Below, piece after piece: positions 12,738 through 20,923 of a DNA stretch of 28,625 nt. The notes under the pieces were generated by a model. It made no database searches. It was not told where the DNA came from and saw only the letters and a list, made by a program, of their open reading frames with translations. A program made the translations under genes and the position numbers. Source of the DNA: CAZSCF01 sp964636505 (GTDB lineage Bacteria > Patescibacteriota > Minisyncoccia > Moranbacterales > UBA2206); assembly GCA_964636505.1 (NCBI GenBank), contig CAZWRY010000011.1:1-28625 (forward strand), read 5' to 3'. Position 1 is the first letter of the stretch. Every line of letters starts with the position of its first letter.

Positions 12738-14825
12738 ATGCCACGCCAATACCCAATCGAAAAATATCGCAATATTGGAATTATCGCTCATATTGATGCC
12801 GGAAAGACTACTACCACCGAGCGTATTTTGTTTTACACCGGAATCACTCATAAAATCGGAGAAGTGCATGAAGGCGAAGCGACAATGGATTGGATGGAGC
12901 AAGAAAGAGAAAGAGGTATCACCATCACTAGTGCGGCTACAACTTGCTTTTGGAAAGACCACCAGATCAACATTATTGATACTCCGGGCCATGTGGACTT
13001 TACTGTTGAAGTGGAAAGATCAATGCGTGTTTTAGATGGAGGCGTGGTTGTTTTTGACGGGAAGGAAGGAGTAGAACCTCAATCAGAAACAGTTTGGAGG
13101 CAAGCGGACAAATATAGTGTCCCGAGAATATGTTTTGTAAATAAAATAGACAAAGAAGGCGCTGATTTTTTCAGAGCCTTGGAAACAATTTGGAACAGAC
13201 TCACGCCGAACGCCTTAGCGGTTCAAATTCCAATCGGTGAAAGAAGTGAATTTGTGGGTGTCGTAGATCTCATTAAAATGAAAGCCTTTACTTTTGAGGG
13301 CGAGATGGGTGAAAAAGTTATTGAAGGTGAAATCCCGGCTGATTTGTTGGACAAGGCTAAAGAATGGAGAGAAAAAATGGTAGAAAAAATAGCTGAGACA
13401 AATGAAAAGTTAACTGAAAAATATTTAAATGGCGAAGCCATATCCGAAGAAGAACTCAAAAAAGCTTTGCGTGAAGGCACAATCAAAACAACCCTGGTGC
13501 CCGTGTTTACCGGAACATCACTTCGCAATAAAGGAGTACAATTGGTTTTGGACGGGGTAGTTGATTATTTGCCATCGCCGATTGATGTACCGGCTATTGA
13601 AGGCATGGATGTGAATGATCAAGAAAAGAAAATTGATATTAAGGCAGAGGACTCAACTCCTTTTTCTGCTTTGGCTTTCAAAGTAGCCACGGATCCTTTT
13701 GTTGGACAACTGACATTTTTCCGCGTTTATTCCGGAATATTAAAGGCCGGTTCATATGTTTTGAATTCAACTAAAAACGAAAAAGAAAGAATCGGGCGAA
13801 TTCTTAGAATGCATTCCAATCACCGTGAAGAAATTCAGGAGATTTATGCCGGAGGAATCGGCGCGCTAGTCGGTTTAAAGAACACAACGACAGGTGATAC
13901 TCTTTGCGATATGGACCATCCGGTTATTTTGGAATCCATCACTTTTCCGGAGCCGGTTATTGATATTGCCGTTGAACCGAAAACCAAAGCCGACCAGGAA
14001 AAAATGGGTATGGCTCTTAAAAAGTTGTCCGAAGAGGATCCCACCTTGCGCATCAGGACCGATGAAGAAAGTGGCCAGGTTATTATTTCCGGGATGGGGG
14101 AATTGCATTTGGATATTATCGTGGACAGAATGAAAAGAGAATTTAAGGTGGAGGCCAATGTCGGTCAGCCGCAAGTGGCTTATCGTGAGACTATTAAAGC
14201 CCAGGCTCAGGCGGAAGGAAAATACATCAGACAGTCAGGCGGACGCGGACAGTATGGACATGTTTGGATTAAGGTTGAACCCGGCGAAGATGGTAAAGAT
14301 TTTGAATTTGTTAATGAAATCAAAGGCGGTGTCATTCCTCAGGAATATATCACGCCGGTTAGTAAAGGAATTAAGGAAGCTATGGACAATGGAGTTTTGG
14401 CCGGTTATCCACTTGTTGGAATTAAAGCGACTCTTTACGACGGATCTTTTCATGATGTTGACTCTTCAGAAGCAGCTTTCAAAATTGCCGGTTCTATGGC
14501 GCTTAAAGAAGCAGTCAGACGTGCTACCCCGATTATTATGGAGCCGATTATGAAGATTAATATTATTACTCCGGAACAATTTATGGGTGATGTGGTGGGT
14601 GATATCAATTCCAAAAGAGGTATGATTAAGGAAATGGGAGATCGCGGCGAAGGAAATGCCAGAGTGAAGGTTATTGATGCAGAAGCGCCTTTGGCTTCTA
14701 TGTTTGGTTATGCCACGCAACTTCGATCGATGACTCAAGGTCGCGCCAGTTATGTAATGGAATTTGATCATTACAGTGAAGTTCCCAAATCTATGGCGGA
14801 AGAAATTATGGGAAACAAGAAATAA
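12738..14825 (+). CDS. fusA: Elongation factor G
   Basis: 695 residues, standard length. The P-loop AHIDAGKTTTT (17-27), the DTPGHVDF G3 motif and the NKIDKEGADF G4 region are intact. Domains II to V follow, with GMGELHLDI and the C-terminal PEQFMGDVVGDINSKRG motif. It drives translocation of tRNAs and mRNA on the ribosome. It is the last gene of the operon; no tuf gene follows, and a strong terminator closes the unit. Confidence 0.98.
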   Translation: MPRQYPIEKYRNIGIIAHIDAGKTTTTERILFYTGITHKIGEVHEGEATMDWMEQERERGITITSAATTCFWKDHQINIIDTPGHVDFTVEVERSMRVLDGGVVVFDGKEGVEPQSETVWRQADKYSVPRICFVNKIDKEGADFFRALETIWNRLTPNALAVQIPIGERSEFVGVVDLIKMKAFTFEGEMGEKVIEGEIPADLLDKAKEWREKMVEKIAETNEKLTEKYLNGEAISEEELKKALREGTIKTTLVPVFTGTSLRNKGVQLVLDGVVDYLPSPIDVPAIEGMDVNDQEKKIDIKAEDSTPFSALAFKVATDPFVGQLTFFRVYSGILKAGSYVLNSTKNEKERIGRILRMHSNHREEIQEIYAGGIGALVGLKNTTTGDTLCDMDHPVILESITFPEPVIDIAVEPKTKADQEKMGMALKKLSEEDPTLRIRTDEESGQVIISGMGELHLDIIVDRMKREFKVEANVGQPQVAYRETIKAQAQAEGKYIRQSGGRGQYGHVWIKVEPGEDGKDFEFVNEIKGGVIPQEYITPVSKGIKEAMDNGVLAGYPLVGIKATLYDGSFHDVDSSEAAFKIAGSMALKEAVRRATPIIMEPIMKINIITPEQFMGDVVGDINSKRGMIKEMGDRGEGNARVKVIDAEAPLASMFGYATQLRSMTQGRASYVMEFDHYSEVPKSMAEEIMGNKK

Positions 14826-14837
14826 TTTAAACTATCA

Positions 14838-14868
14838 AACAACCCTGAGCACTCGGGGTTGTTTTTTT
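14838..14868 (+). terminator. Terminator of the str operon
   Basis: AACAACCC (14838-14845) pairs with GGGTTGTT (14856-14863), followed by a T run. Confidence 0.9.
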
Positions 14869-14881
14869 ATTTTTTGAAATG

Positions 14882-14890
14882 TGGTAAAAT
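14882..14890 (+). promoter_or_regulatory. Extended -10 of the Cys-rich protein gene
   Basis: TG-G-TAAAAT at 14882-14890, 22 bases before the ATG at 14913. A TATAAA follows at 14896-14901. Confidence 0.5.
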
Positions 14891-14912
14891 AATGCTATAA
14901 ATTCAAAAATAT

Positions 14913-15539
14913 ATGGACAAAAAAAATAAAATATTTTTTATTGTATTCTTCCTGTTAATTATCGGATCTATCGGAGCTACTTATTACCGCACGATGATTA
15001 AAAAGGATTATATAGTTTCAGCTCAAACTGACTGTGATCCTTACACGGAAAAATGTTTTATTTGGGAATGCGATCCGGCTTCGACGGTGGAGGGGGAGGC
15101 TTGCACGGGTGATCCGGAAAGTGATGTTTGGTATTATCAAATTCTTGAAAGAAAAGCCTATAATGTTCCACTTTGCGACCCTAATGATGAAAATTGTGAA
15201 GCCCTAGTTTGTCCCGAGGGCGAAAAAGATTGCAGCGTAACTTTTTGCAATGATGAGAATAAAGTTGAACAGGGAGTTGAATGCAATGATCCTGTGCAAT
15301 ATACTATCGATAATCCAGAAGAAGAGGAAACAGAATGTGAAGAGGGCGATGAAGAATGTTTAGCGGCCGAAGAGGAAGGCGAAGAAACTGAAGAGGCAAG
15401 TGGTGAAGAAGCTGTTGAGGAAGGATCAGCAGGAGAGGAACCAGCAGCTGAAGAATCAGAAGGGACAGAGGAATCTCCTGAAGAAGCCGCAGTGGAAAAT
15501 CAAGTGCCTGTTGTAAACTCAATCTTCCCGGTCAGGTAA
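14913..15539 (+). CDS. Membrane-anchored Cys-rich, acidic-tailed surface protein
   Basis: 208 residues, family not recognised. One N-terminal membrane helix (about 6-24) serves as signal anchor. The outer part (about 38-128) has ten cysteines, often in short spacings such as CDPYTEKC and CDPNDENC; these could form disulfides. Two more are near 138-146. The last 70 residues are almost only Glu, Ala, Gly, Ser and Thr (EEEGEETEEASGEE), a disordered acidic tail, before a short hydrophobic end (VPVVNSIFPVR). The gene stands alone between two terminators. I infer a location outside the membrane; the function is unknown. The acidic-repeat tail could bind cations or act as a spacer. Confidence 0.75.
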   Translation: MDKKNKIFFIVFFLLIIGSIGATYYRTMIKKDYIVSAQTDCDPYTEKCFIWECDPASTVEGEACTGDPESDVWYYQILERKAYNVPLCDPNDENCEALVCPEGEKDCSVTFCNDENKVEQGVECNDPVQYTIDNPEEEETECEEGDEECLAAEEEGEETEEASGEEAVEEGSAGEEPAAEESEGTEESPEEAAVENQVPVVNSIFPVR

Positions 15540-15550
15540 ATTAATTTTTC

Positions 15551-15579
15551 AAAAACACCACTAAAAGTGGTGTTTTTTT
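15551..15579 (+). terminator. Rho-independent terminator
   Basis: AAACACCACT (15553-15562) pairs with AGTGGTGTTT (15566-15575) around AAA, followed by T residues. Confidence 0.9.
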
Positions 15580-15591
15580 AACTCTTCCATT

Positions 15592-15624
15592 TTCCTGTAA
15601 TTAAGGCTAAAATCTAGGTATAAA
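15592..15624 (+). promoter_or_regulatory. Probable dxr promoter, motif shared with the 22130 gene
   Basis: TGTAATTAAGGCTAAAAT ends at 15613. A nearly identical stretch TGTAATTAAAGGTAAAAT ends at about 22094, upstream of the zinc peptidase gene. TAAAAT would be the -10; TATAAA at 15619-15624 is an alternative. Confidence 0.4.
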
Positions 15625-15645
15625 GAAAAGACTTAAACAAATTAT

Positions 15646-16791
15646 ATGAAAAAAATAATAATTTTAGGAAGTACTGGAAATGTTGGCGGACAAGTCTTGG
15701 ATGTAGTGAATCAATATCCTAAAAAACTTAAGGTTGTGGGGTTAGCAGCTAATGGCAATTTTGATTTATTGTTAAAGCAAATCAAAAAATACAAACCCCA
15801 AGCTGTGGCTATTCCGAACGAAGAAGAGGCGGAAAAAATGAAAAGGAAAGTTTCTATTCCCATATATTCAGGAGAAAATGCCTTGGTAAAACTTACAAAC
15901 ATAACGGGATATGATACTCTGGTCAATTCGGTGGTGGGGCTGGTTGGAATTCGAGCCACATTAAACGCAATTAGAAAAAAGAAAGATATTGCTTTAGCCA
16001 ATAAAGAAACATTGGTGGCAGCCGGGTCTATTGTGATGAAAGAAGTGAAAAAACACAAAGTCAAGCTGATGCCCATTGATTCCGAGCATTCAGCGCTTTT
16101 CCAGTGTCTCAATGGAGAAAAACATTCGGAAGTCAAAAGGCTAATCATAACCTGTTCTGGCGGAGCTTTATGGAGAAAAACAAAAAAGGAATTGGAAAAT
16201 GCCACAGTGGATGATGCGCTTAATCACGCCACTTGGACCATGGGCAGTAAAATTACGATTGACTGTGCTACTCAAATGAATAAAGGTTTTGAAGTAATTG
16301 AGGCAATGTGGCTCTATGATATGCCGATTGAAAAAATCGATGTTGTCATTCATCCGCAAAGCATTATTCATTCGATGGTTGAATATTCTGACGGGAGTAT
16401 CATGGCTCAAATGGCTTGTCCAGATATGCGTTTACCCATCCAATATGCTTTTTCTTATCCCGAAAGATGGGATGCGCCCATTGAAAGATTTGATTTTTCT
16501 AAAAATATAACCTTTGAAAAACCGGACATTGAAAGATTTCCCTGTCTGGGTTATGCTCTCAGAGCAGCTAAAAAGGGTGGAACTCTGCCGGCCGTTATGA
16601 ATGCTGCCAATGATTTTATGGTTTGGAAATTTTTGCGCAAAGAATGTAAACTGGTGGATATAGCCAAGGTGGTGAAAAAGATAATGGATAGCCACAAAAT
16701 AATCAAGAATCCAACCTTGGAGCAAATAGAAAAAAGCATTGCAGATGCGACTTTGCAGGCGGAGAAAATTTTCGAAAAAATAAAGAAATAA
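15646..16791 (+). CDS. dxr: 1-deoxy-D-xylulose 5-phosphate reductoisomerase
   Basis: 381 residues, normal length. The NADPH-binding start is GSTGNVGGQVLDVV (commonly GSTGSIG). ANKETLVAAG, PIDSEHSALFQCL and the substrate loop HATWTMGSKITID are present, and HPQSIIHSMVEYSDGS closes the core. It makes 2-C-methyl-D-erythritol 4-phosphate, the first committed step of the MEP pathway. The usual DSATMMNKG stretch reads DCATQMNKG here, a change next to substrate-binding residues. ispG follows after 45 bases. dxs is not in the window. Confidence 0.96.
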   Translation: MKKIIILGSTGNVGGQVLDVVNQYPKKLKVVGLAANGNFDLLLKQIKKYKPQAVAIPNEEEAEKMKRKVSIPIYSGENALVKLTNITGYDTLVNSVVGLVGIRATLNAIRKKKDIALANKETLVAAGSIVMKEVKKHKVKLMPIDSEHSALFQCLNGEKHSEVKRLIITCSGGALWRKTKKELENATVDDALNHATWTMGSKITIDCATQMNKGFEVIEAMWLYDMPIEKIDVVIHPQSIIHSMVEYSDGSIMAQMACPDMRLPIQYAFSYPERWDAPIERFDFSKNITFEKPDIERFPCLGYALRAAKKGGTLPAVMNAANDFMVWKFLRKECKLVDIAKVVKKIMDSHKIIKNPTLEQIEKSIADATLQAEKIFEKIKK

Positions 16792-16836
16792 ATCAAATTT
16801 GTGTTTTGTGAACTATTTAATTAATTTGCGAAAGTT

Positions 16837-17886
16837 ATGAAAAAGTATAAATCCAGAGTAGTAAAAGTTGGGCCGTATCTTTTAGGCGGAAGTAATCCGG
16901 TGCGGGTGCAATCAATGTGTACAACTGATACGCGCGATGTGGCGGCGACTGTTAAACAAATTTTGGCTTTGGAAAAAGCTGGTTGCGAAATTATTCGCGT
17001 AGCTGTGCCGGATATGGCCGCGGCCAAAGCCATTGGAAAAATAAAAAAGCGAATTCATATTCCGCTGGTGGCGGATATTCATTTTGATTACCTTTTGGCG
17101 CTGGAATGTGTGAAACAGGGGATAGACAAAATCAGAATCAATCCGGGTAACATCGGTTCTAAAGAAAAAGTTGAAGCGGTGGTCAAAGCTTGCAAGGCTA
17201 AAAAAATTCCCATTCGCATTGGTGTCAATGTCGGATCAATTGAAAAAGATTTGCTCAAAAAATATGGGCCAACTCCGAAAGCCGCGGTGGCTTCAGCTTT
17301 GCGTCATGTGAAAATTCTGGAAGATTTGAATTTCCATGATATTTTGATTTCTATTAAATTTAGCGATGTACCGCAACTTGTGGAGGGCTATCGTTTGCTT
17401 TCCCAAAAAGTTAGCTATCCTTTGCATCTTGGAGTAACCCACGCCGGGACTGTTTATATGGGTACTCTCAAAAATGCTATCGGTATTGGCATCCTTCTGA
17501 ATGAAGGAATTGGAGCCACAATTCGCGTTTCTTTGACGGCCGACCCTTGTGAAGAGATAAAAGCCGGCTTTGCTATTTTGAACGCCTCTGGGGTCAGAAA
17601 ATATGGTCCAGAACTTATTGCTTGCCCAACTTGTGGCCGCACAGAAATCGATTTAATTGGCTTGGCGGAAAAAGTGGAAAAATTCCTGGTTGGCATTAAA
17701 AAGCCTTTGAAAGTGGCAGTCATGGGTTGCGTGGTTAATGGACCCGGAGAAGCGCGCGAAGCGGACATTGGTATTGCTGGCGGAAAAAAATGCGGGGCTA
17801 TTTTTGTTAAAGGCAAAGTCTTGCGCACCGTTGTTGAAGAAAATCTTTTGTCAGAATTTTTGAAAGAAATTAAAAAAATTTCCTAA
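16837..17886 (+). CDS. ispG: 4-hydroxy-3-methylbut-2-enyl diphosphate synthase
   Basis: 349 residues, the short bacterial form. VQSMCTTDTRDVAATVKQI at the start, VADIHFDYLLAL, and KIRINPGNIG define the TIM-barrel. The iron-sulfur ligands are in CPTCGRTEIDL and MGCVVNGPGEAREADIGIAGG. It converts methylerythritol cyclodiphosphate to HMBPP and needs a [4Fe-4S] cluster, in line with an anaerobic life style. Its last bases form part of the hairpin that terminates the converging ispE unit. Confidence 0.97.
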   Translation: MKKYKSRVVKVGPYLLGGSNPVRVQSMCTTDTRDVAATVKQILALEKAGCEIIRVAVPDMAAAKAIGKIKKRIHIPLVADIHFDYLLALECVKQGIDKIRINPGNIGSKEKVEAVVKACKAKKIPIRIGVNVGSIEKDLLKKYGPTPKAAVASALRHVKILEDLNFHDILISIKFSDVPQLVEGYRLLSQKVSYPLHLGVTHAGTVYMGTLKNAIGIGILLNEGIGATIRVSLTADPCEEIKAGFAILNASGVRKYGPELIACPTCGRTEIDLIGLAEKVEKFLVGIKKPLKVAVMGCVVNGPGEAREADIGIAGGKKCGAIFVKGKVLRTVVEENLLSEFLKEIKKIS

Positions 17887-17907
17887 CATTGAGCATCAGG
17901 AAATTTT
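17873..17907 (-). terminator. Terminator of ispD-ispF-ispE inside the ispG 3' end
   Basis: AAAATTTCCT (17875-17884) pairs with AGGAAATTTT (17898-17907) around 13 bases. Read on the minus strand a T run follows. The ispG stop codon lies in one arm. Confidence 0.7.
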
Positions 17908-17914
17908 AAAAAGA

Positions 17915-18775
17915 TTATTTCACTAAAAATTTTGGATATTTTTTTGAAAGCTTTTTCCTGGCTTCGGAAAGAGCTTTTTTTGATTCAAATATTCCAAAAA
18001 CTGTTGAGCCCGAGCCGCTCATGAGTGAACCGTCAGCCCCAAGAGCTAAAAATTCTTCTTTAAGTCTTTTGATTATTGGATATTCTTTTTTCATGATAAT
18101 CTCAAAATCATTGTGCAGATATTTGGCAATTTTTTTTGAATTGCCATTATTGGCAGCTGCAATCATGCTTTCCGATATTTTTGTTTTTCTTTTGATTTTT
18201 CTAAGTAGCGGCGAAAGTTTTGCATAGGCCAAAGGAGTGGCGATGTGAATTTGCGGATTTATCAGTAAAATATTTAAAGGTGGCACTTCGAATGTTTGAC
18301 TGATTTTTTCTCCAGTGCCTTCAATCAAAGCCGAATTTTTTTCCGAAAAAAAGAAGGGAATGTCCTTTCCAATTTTGCTGGCTAAATTAACTAATTGTTT
18401 TTGTGAAAGAGGAAACTTGAAATGTTTATTTAAAATTTTAAGTACGGCGGCACCATCCGAACTACCGCCACCAAGACCGGCGCCAACCGGAATATTTTTT
18501 TTGATGCGAATCTCAAGTCCAACATTCTTTTTTATTTTTTTCAAAAAAGATTTGGCGACTTTGTGGCAAATATTTTTTTCGTCGGAGGGTATTTTGCGAG
18601 AGTTGCTTCTGATGGAAATTCCGGATTTTTTTGAATCAAAAGCTACAAATATTTCATCGTACAAATCTGGCAATTTTGTCATTACCGTTCTGATTTCATG
18701 AAAACCGCTGGGAAGTTTTTTGATAACTTCCAGCGTTAAATTTATTTTAGCCGGAGCTTTGAGTTTGCTCGTCAT
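17915..18775 (-). CDS. ispE: 4-diphosphocytidyl-2-C-methyl-D-erythritol kinase
   Basis: 286 residues. GHMP-kinase fold: LKAPAKINLTLEV at the start, the ATP loop IPVGAGLGGGSSDGAAVL (about 95-112), and the late glycine motif SLMSGSGSTVFGIF. It phosphorylates the 2-hydroxyl of CDP-methylerythritol. Its ATG overlaps the ispF stop by four bases, so translation is probably coupled. It is the last gene of the minus-strand ispD-ispF-ispE operon. Confidence 0.96.
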   Translation of the reverse strand: MTSKLKAPAKINLTLEVIKKLPSGFHEIRTVMTKLPDLYDEIFVAFDSKKSGISIRSNSRKIPSDEKNICHKVAKSFLKKIKKNVGLEIRIKKNIPVGAGLGGGSSDGAAVLKILNKHFKFPLSQKQLVNLASKIGKDIPFFFSEKNSALIEGTGEKISQTFEVPPLNILLINPQIHIATPLAYAKLSPLLRKIKRKTKISESMIAAANNGNSKKIAKYLHNDFEIIMKKEYPIIKRLKEEFLALGADGSLMSGSGSTVFGIFESKKALSEARKKLSKKYPKFLVK

Positions 18776-19254
18776 TTTTTTAGGCTTACAATTGCAAAGG
18801 CCTGAATGCCTTCGCCTCTACCAAAAGATGTCATTTCTTCACCGGTTGTGGCATTAATGCCAATAACACTTTTTTCAATACCCAAAATGTTGGCCAGATT
18901 TTCTTTGATCTCATTTGTTATGGGCAATATTTTCGGTTGTCTGGCTTCAATGGACAAACCAATATTATTAATCACATAACCTTTTTCCTGAATATGACCA
19001 AGTGCAACTTTTAAATATTCTTGACTGTCGGTTATGCCCTTTTGGCACATTGAATCAGCGTAGGTTGAAAATGAGTCATTGCCAACAGCTTGCATCAGAG
19101 CATTGCAAAGAGCATGGATGATAACATCGGCATCAGAATTGCCTTCAAGGCCTTTTTCATTGGGAATTTCTAGGCCACCTAAAAATAGCCTTCTGTTTTC
19201 ATCGCTTGAAAATCTATGCGAATCTTGCCCGAAACCGACTCTAAAATCGTTCAT
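18772..19254 (-). CDS. ispF: 2-C-methyl-D-erythritol 2,4-cyclodiphosphate synthase
   Basis: 160 residues. Metal ligands are Asp11 and His13 in GQDSHRF, and His47 in SDADVIIHAL. INATTGEEMTSFGRGEGIQAFAIV is the usual C-terminus. It cyclises CDP-ME 2-phosphate to MEcPP as a trimer. The middle differs from the textbook GDIGxHFPDTD loop: it reads VGNDSFSTYADSMCQKGITDSQEYL, a replacement that may be typical of this bacterial group. It overlaps both neighbours by four bases. Confidence 0.95.
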   Translation of the reverse strand: MNDFRVGFGQDSHRFSSDENRRLFLGGLEIPNEKGLEGNSDADVIIHALCNALMQAVGNDSFSTYADSMCQKGITDSQEYLKVALGHIQEKGYVINNIGLSIEARQPKILPITNEIKENLANILGIEKSVIGINATTGEEMTSFGRGEGIQAFAIVSLKK

Positions 19255-19952
19255 ATTTTTAAACTTTTAATAATTATTTTTGCCAAAGCCAAATCCAAGG
19301 GTGTGGTTATTTTAAAATTATATTTCGATCCTTCGATTATTTTTACTTTTTTCCTAAGTCTTTCGACCAAGGAAACATCATCGGTGCCAATGAAATTATC
19401 TTTAGAAGCTTGAGTAAAAGCCCCAAAGGCCAGAGGAAACTTGATAGTCTGCGGAGTTTGCATATTCCAAAGTTTGGATCTTTCCAATGTTCTTTTGACC
19501 ATGCCTTTTTTATCGACTTCTTTGATTGTGTCTTTAGTCGGATGGGCGATAGCACAAGCGCCATATTTTTTGGCATTTGAAAGTGTGGCAGAAATTTCTT
19601 CAATTGTGACAAAGGGATTAGCGCCATTATGAAAAGCAACTAAGGATTTTTTCTTATCCTGCAAAATGCTATCCAGAAAAAGCACAGCATTGAGTCCCGA
19701 GAATTGTCTTTCTTTTCCTCCTGGAATAACCTCCATAATTTTTTTAAGTCTGAATTTTTTGATCAGTTGGTGAACAATTTTGATTTCTTCTTCTTTGACA
19801 ACAACAAGAATAGCATCAATGTCAGGACACTTTTCGAATGTTTTGAGAGAATAGAAAAGCAAGGGCTTATTCTGGAGCTCTAAAAATACTTTGTTTTTTC
19901 CGGCCTCCATTCTTTTGCCAATTCCGGAAGCCAAAATTACGCCAACATTCAT
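19251..19952 (-). CDS. ispD: 2-C-methyl-D-erythritol 4-phosphate cytidylyltransferase
   Basis: 233 residues. The CTP-binding start is VILASGIGKRM (usually LAAGxGxRM), followed by NKVFLELQNKPLLFYSL. GGKERQFSGLNAV matches GGxxRxxSV. The common VHDAARP motif is replaced by FHNGANPFV, and TPQTIKFPLAF and FIGTDDVSLVE complete the active site. It couples MEP with CTP to give CDP-ME. First gene of the minus-strand operon, overlapping ispF by four bases. Confidence 0.94.
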   Translation of the reverse strand: MNVGVILASGIGKRMEAGKNKVFLELQNKPLLFYSLKTFEKCPDIDAILVVVKEEEIKIVHQLIKKFRLKKIMEVIPGGKERQFSGLNAVLFLDSILQDKKKSLVAFHNGANPFVTIEEISATLSNAKKYGACAIAHPTKDTIKEVDKKGMVKRTLERSKLWNMQTPQTIKFPLAFGAFTQASKDNFIGTDDVSLVERLRKKVKIIEGSKYNFKITTPLDLALAKIIIKSLKI

Positions 19953-19983
19953 GGATTTTGTTAAAGCTGTTTATTCTACTCTA

Positions 19984-19992
19984 AGAATAGCA
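19984..19992 (-). promoter_or_regulatory. Extended -10 of the ispD operon
   Basis: On the minus strand TG-C-TATTCT, with a predicted start about 25 bases before the ispD ATG. The dyad TATTCT/AGAATA (19972-19989) surrounds it. Confidence 0.45.
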
Positions 19993-20048
19993 CAAGCCGA
20001 CGGAATAAAAAGGGGGATAGTCTGAGACTTTTCAAATTCGGGATTTTG

Positions 20049-20057
20049 TGCCAGAAT
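20049..20057 (+). promoter_or_regulatory. Extended -10 of the first 7TM gene
   Basis: TG-C-CAGAAT. The upstream region of the paralogue has the aligned TG-C-TAGGAT (27669-27677), so the promoter was duplicated together with the gene. Confidence 0.5.
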
Positions 20058-20075
20058 GAAATGTAATCAAAATTT

Positions 20076-20921
20076 ATGTGCTTATTTGAGACACCATTCT
20101 ACATTTACTATTCACATATTGCAGTTTTTGTACTCTGTTTTTTGACCGCTATTCTCATCCTTATAGTCGACCCTAAAAAAGCATCCAACCGGAGTGCTTT
20201 TTATTTTATCTTAGCCATCGCCCTTTTGGTGGCTGATGTTTTTGGGCAATGGACAATTCACAGCGTAGCTCCCAATAAATTTCTCGTTGAAGCTTCCATT
20301 GTGCTGGTAGTTCTGATTCCTTTGCTCTTTGTTTATTTTTCCTATCATTACACGCACACAGAATTAAAAAAGAAAACCAAATTGCTGCTTGCACTTCCCG
20401 TGGCTGTTTTGGCAATATTTGCTTTTTCTAAATATGCTTTCGATGTTTTTAATGCTAATGATTGTTTTTATGCGGAAGGTAAGTGGATAAGTTTTGCGAG
20501 CTATCTTTTAGAAATTTTTTATACTATTTGGGCGGTGCGCGTTCTGGTCAAATATTATCGCTTACCTCAGGGTAATATTATAATCGACAACTCAATCAGA
20601 ATTTTAGTCCCAGCCTTTTGTTTCTATACTGTTTGGAATATTGTTTTCAGTGAAATCGACAGGATAAGTTTCTATACCAATTCTTATATTGAGTCGACGC
20701 CGCACTTTATTACCGGTACCCTCTTTTTCATTTCTCTGATTGCCTTTGCCATTATCAAGAAAGATTTCTTTGAATTTCCAATGGTTATTACCAGTCACTA
20801 TACTGTTGTTGTCTGGACTCTGATATTTTTGGGCTTCATCTTTTTCTACTCCAATCTGACCCTGGTTATTTTGGCAGCTGTTTTCTATGTAATTCTTATG
20901 ATTATTTTTTGGAAGATGTAA
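20076..20921 (+). CDS. Stand-alone 7TM sensor-like membrane protein, copy 1
   Basis: 281 residues, nearly all membrane helices (about eight). It begins MCLFETPFYIYYSHIAVFVL and ends VILMIIFWKM. The order of helices, the AFAIIKKDFFEFP stretch after the penultimate loop and the final pair of helices resemble the N-terminal 7TM sensor region of certain histidine kinases. There is no kinase, HAMP or cytoplasmic domain: the stop comes right after the last helix. The paralogue at 27698 stops at the same residues, so this is not a random truncation. A function in sensing or as a small membrane subunit is inference. It ends two bases from the converging amidohydrolase gene. Confidence 0.75.
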   Translation: MCLFETPFYIYYSHIAVFVLCFLTAILILIVDPKKASNRSAFYFILAIALLVADVFGQWTIHSVAPNKFLVEASIVLVVLIPLLFVYFSYHYTHTELKKKTKLLLALPVAVLAIFAFSKYAFDVFNANDCFYAEGKWISFASYLLEIFYTIWAVRVLVKYYRLPQGNIIIDNSIRILVPAFCFYTVWNIVFSEIDRISFYTNSYIESTPHFITGTLFFISLIAFAIIKKDFFEFPMVITSHYTVVVWTLIFLGFIFFYSNLTLVILAAVFYVILMIIFWKM

Positions 20922-20923
20922 TG

